A stretch of 46,097 nt of DNA from a virus. This document shows positions 44,773 to 46,097 of the stretch, in pieces. The notes below the pieces were generated by a model. It was not told the origin of the DNA. It was given only the letters and a program-made list of their open reading frames with translations, and ran no database searches. Position 1 is the first letter of the stretch; each line of letters opens with the position of its first letter. Made by a program: the position numbers and the translations under genes. The DNA is taken from positions 1 to 46,097 of the IMG/VR virus record IMGVR_UViG_3300049793_000239, one strand, 5' to 3'.

Positions 44773-45280
44773 GAGGACACTTCCCGTACACCGACTTAGC
44801 CCAGTTACAATTCATGCAAAGAATCTGATACTTGTCCCTTGGGAATCCTTCCTTGATGATGTCTCTATAAATTCCAACCGTCCCGCGCTTACGAAGATGC
44901 TCAGAACCTCCACCATTGATATGGTCTGTAGTCAGAAATTCATTCTGTTTTTCTCCGCAACACGCGCAAACAGAGCCGTAAGCATCCAAGACTTTTTTCC
45001 ATAGAGACTTTCTATGATGCTTCATATAGGAACGCTGGCGAGCATTCCATTTATCCAGAAGTTCTGGATGATTCTTCCTATAGTTTGCGGAATTTATTCT
45101 GGAACGAGCCCTTAGAGTGGGGTCTTTTAGATTCTTGGCCTTTTGAAGGGCTAGTCGCCGCTCTCTATTCTTTTGGTAGTATTCTCTGAAGTATTGCTTA
45201 TTTTCTTCGTGCCATTGGGGGTCTTTTTTGCGACGTTCTCTTATATGCGTGCGTCGTTCTTCGGAGTTTGAGTAAGGCAT
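44762..45280 (-). CDS. HNH homing-type endonuclease
   Basis: A 172-residue nuclease: basic coiled-coil-like first 100 residues, then 'SVCACCGEKQNEFLTTDHINGGG' (about 110-131) and 'YQILCMNCNWAKS'. The core closely resembles the HNH gene at 1031-1732 (same CxCCGE, DH and CxNC spacing) but lacks its C-terminal helix-turn-helix. Its stop TAA lies within the first codons of the 448-residue gene (11-base overlap). I chose ATG at 45280, although there is no ribosome site; AT-rich TAAAATATAC just upstream could be a -10. AT-rich throughout. Confidence 0.87.
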   Translation of the reverse strand: MPYSNSEERRTHIRERRKKDPQWHEENKQYFREYYQKNRERRLALQKAKNLKDPTLRARSRINSANYRKNHPELLDKWNARQRSYMKHHRKSLWKKVLDAYGSVCACCGEKQNEFLTTDHINGGGSEHLRKRGTVGIYRDIIKEGFPRDKYQILCMNCNWAKSVYGKCPHGS

Positions 45281-45323
45281 CGTGCGGTATATTTTATCAC
45301 GCTGGACGGCCACATGCCTTCCT

Positions 45324-45827
45324 CTAGTTTATCGTGATCTGCACATTACTGTTCGCAGGCAGTGCGTTGATGACCAGCCCGCGAATGAAGAACACTTTCC
45401 CGTAAGTGTACGGTGCATCGGCAATCGTCGCGTGCGGATTCCACACCGTGCCGCCGTCTACATCGGTGAGCAGGAGTTCGGTTCCCGCTGTAGTCTTGTC
45501 CCACAAGATCTGTTCTGCGCGGATGATGTCCAGATACGCTGCCGTCAGGACGTTGCCGTTTGCGCCGTTGTTGGCGAGCGTGTGCTTGTAGCCTGGGATC
45601 GCAATCAAGAAGGTGGTGGCGGAAGGCACGGCCAGCACTCGGTATCCACCTGTCCAGCCTTTGATGGTTGTCCCTTGAATGCTGATTTGCTCGTTGCCAG
45701 TGAAACCATGCGCCGCGGAAGTTACGAGCGCTGAAGCTTCGCCGTTGCGTACGATGCTGGTAATCGCAAAGCTCGACGCTTGATCGGCGTTCGTGAACGA
45801 CCATGGATTTTCCTGGATTTGGCTCAT
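45324..45827 (-). CDS. Virion protein, ubiquitin-activating-like fold unlikely; beta-rich
   Basis: A 167-residue protein with 'AHGFTGNEQISIQGTTIKGW' (a pattern frequent in phage tail proteins: HGF.TGD-type turn) and a second half with mixed strands. It probably is a tail or head-tail component. The start overlaps the stop of the upstream gene by one base (TAATG type). Function not otherwise known. Confidence 0.68.
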   Translation of the reverse strand: MSQIQENPWSFTNADQASSFAITSIVRNGEASALVTSAAHGFTGNEQISIQGTTIKGWTGGYRVLAVPSATTFLIAIPGYKHTLANNGANGNVLTAAYLDIIRAEQILWDKTTAGTELLLTDVDGGTVWNPHATIADAPYTYGKVFFIRGLVINALPANSNVQITIN

Positions 45828-46090
45828 TATTCGTAATACCCCGCGCTGGCAGGCAAGTTTTCAAGTTGCGAACTCACGTCCACCGGATGTATTAATTTTT
45901 CGTCGGGCGTCAACTCTTGACGGTCCCTGCTGGCTTCGCGCGCTTCCCGCAATTCAAATGATCCGTTGATGGCCTGGTCCTTGCACCCATAGAGTTCCGA
46001 GTTGCAGACCAGCAAGCCAGCATCCCAGGAGCACGATTCAATGGGCACCTTGCGCTGGCAGCGCGCGCACGTCGTATAGGTGTAATCCAT
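45827..46090 (-). CDS. Zinc-ribbon-like small protein
   Basis: An 87-residue protein with two possible metal pairs: 'TCARCQRKVP' (Cys8 and Cys11) and 'LVCNSELYGC' (Cys29 and Cys36), followed by an acidic helical part. Small zinc-ribbon proteins of this plan occur in phage tail regions. ATG at 46090 is seven bases from the window end; if the molecule is circular, AAGGAG from bases 4-9 region of the start lies 11 bases upstream. Confidence 0.68.
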   Translation of the reverse strand: MDYTYTTCARCQRKVPIESCSWDAGLLVCNSELYGCKDQAINGSFELREAREASRDRQELTPDEKLIHPVDVSSQLENLPASAGYYE

Positions 46091-46097
46091 GAAGCCG

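Overview
The window reads as a complete or nearly complete genome of a tailed bacteriophage (46,097 bases), probably short-tailed. It has a large and small terminase, a portal, a major capsid protein, two putative tail-completion proteins and a set of large low-complexity proteins suited to ejection. I see no tape-measure protein, tail sheath or tail tube. There is no integrase, no recognisable repressor, no DNA polymerase, primase or helicase, and no tRNA, so replication must lean on the host. If the two ends are joined, the last codon of the gene ending at base 10 is followed by AAGGAG and then, 11 bases on, by the ATG at 46090. This fits a circularly permuted or circular assembly. The host is probably a Gram-negative soil-type bacterium. 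The signal peptides ending Ala-Gln-Ala/Gln resemble those common in Acidobacteria, but that is only an inference.

Layout. Late genes are on the minus strand. Across the joined ends they run from 46090 down to 22401 and from 11786 down to 10. The packaging and head module covers 11786-10: small terminase, RHH and HTH regulators, a GroES-like protein carrying a DnaJ-type zinc finger, large terminase with an intein, portal, two small genes, putative scaffold, decoration protein, capsid, and small virion proteins. The tail and ejection module covers 46090-35420. Next, 35079-33088 holds a PurD-like ATP-grasp enzyme with small, mostly polar or acidic partners. From 33081 to 24181 there is one small membrane protein followed by five consecutive proteins with Sec signal peptides. 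Three of these share an N-terminal domain, and the largest looks like a beta-helix tail-spike protein. The lysis region is 24143-22401: small membrane proteins, an M15 peptidase endolysin and a holin-like protein. Early genes are on the plus strand from 11921 to 22227: two ribbon-helix-helix regulators, a PD-(D/E)xK-type nuclease, a RecT-like annealing protein with a KTSC protein, an HNH nuclease, a DNA methyltransferase, a DUF6745-like protein and many small overlapping genes.

Mobile load. Four HNH genes sit in the structural region, two of them flanking the capsid gene, and the large terminase carries a LAGLIDADG intein. A fifth HNH protein in the early region may be a resident phage gene.

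Expression. Genes are tightly packed with ATGA, TAATG and GTGA overlaps. Several genes that open an operon have no Shine-Dalgarno sequence but have a -10 box 6-10 bases before the ATG, which suggests leaderless mRNAs. The 134-base gap between the small terminase and the first plus-strand gene is the main divergent control region.
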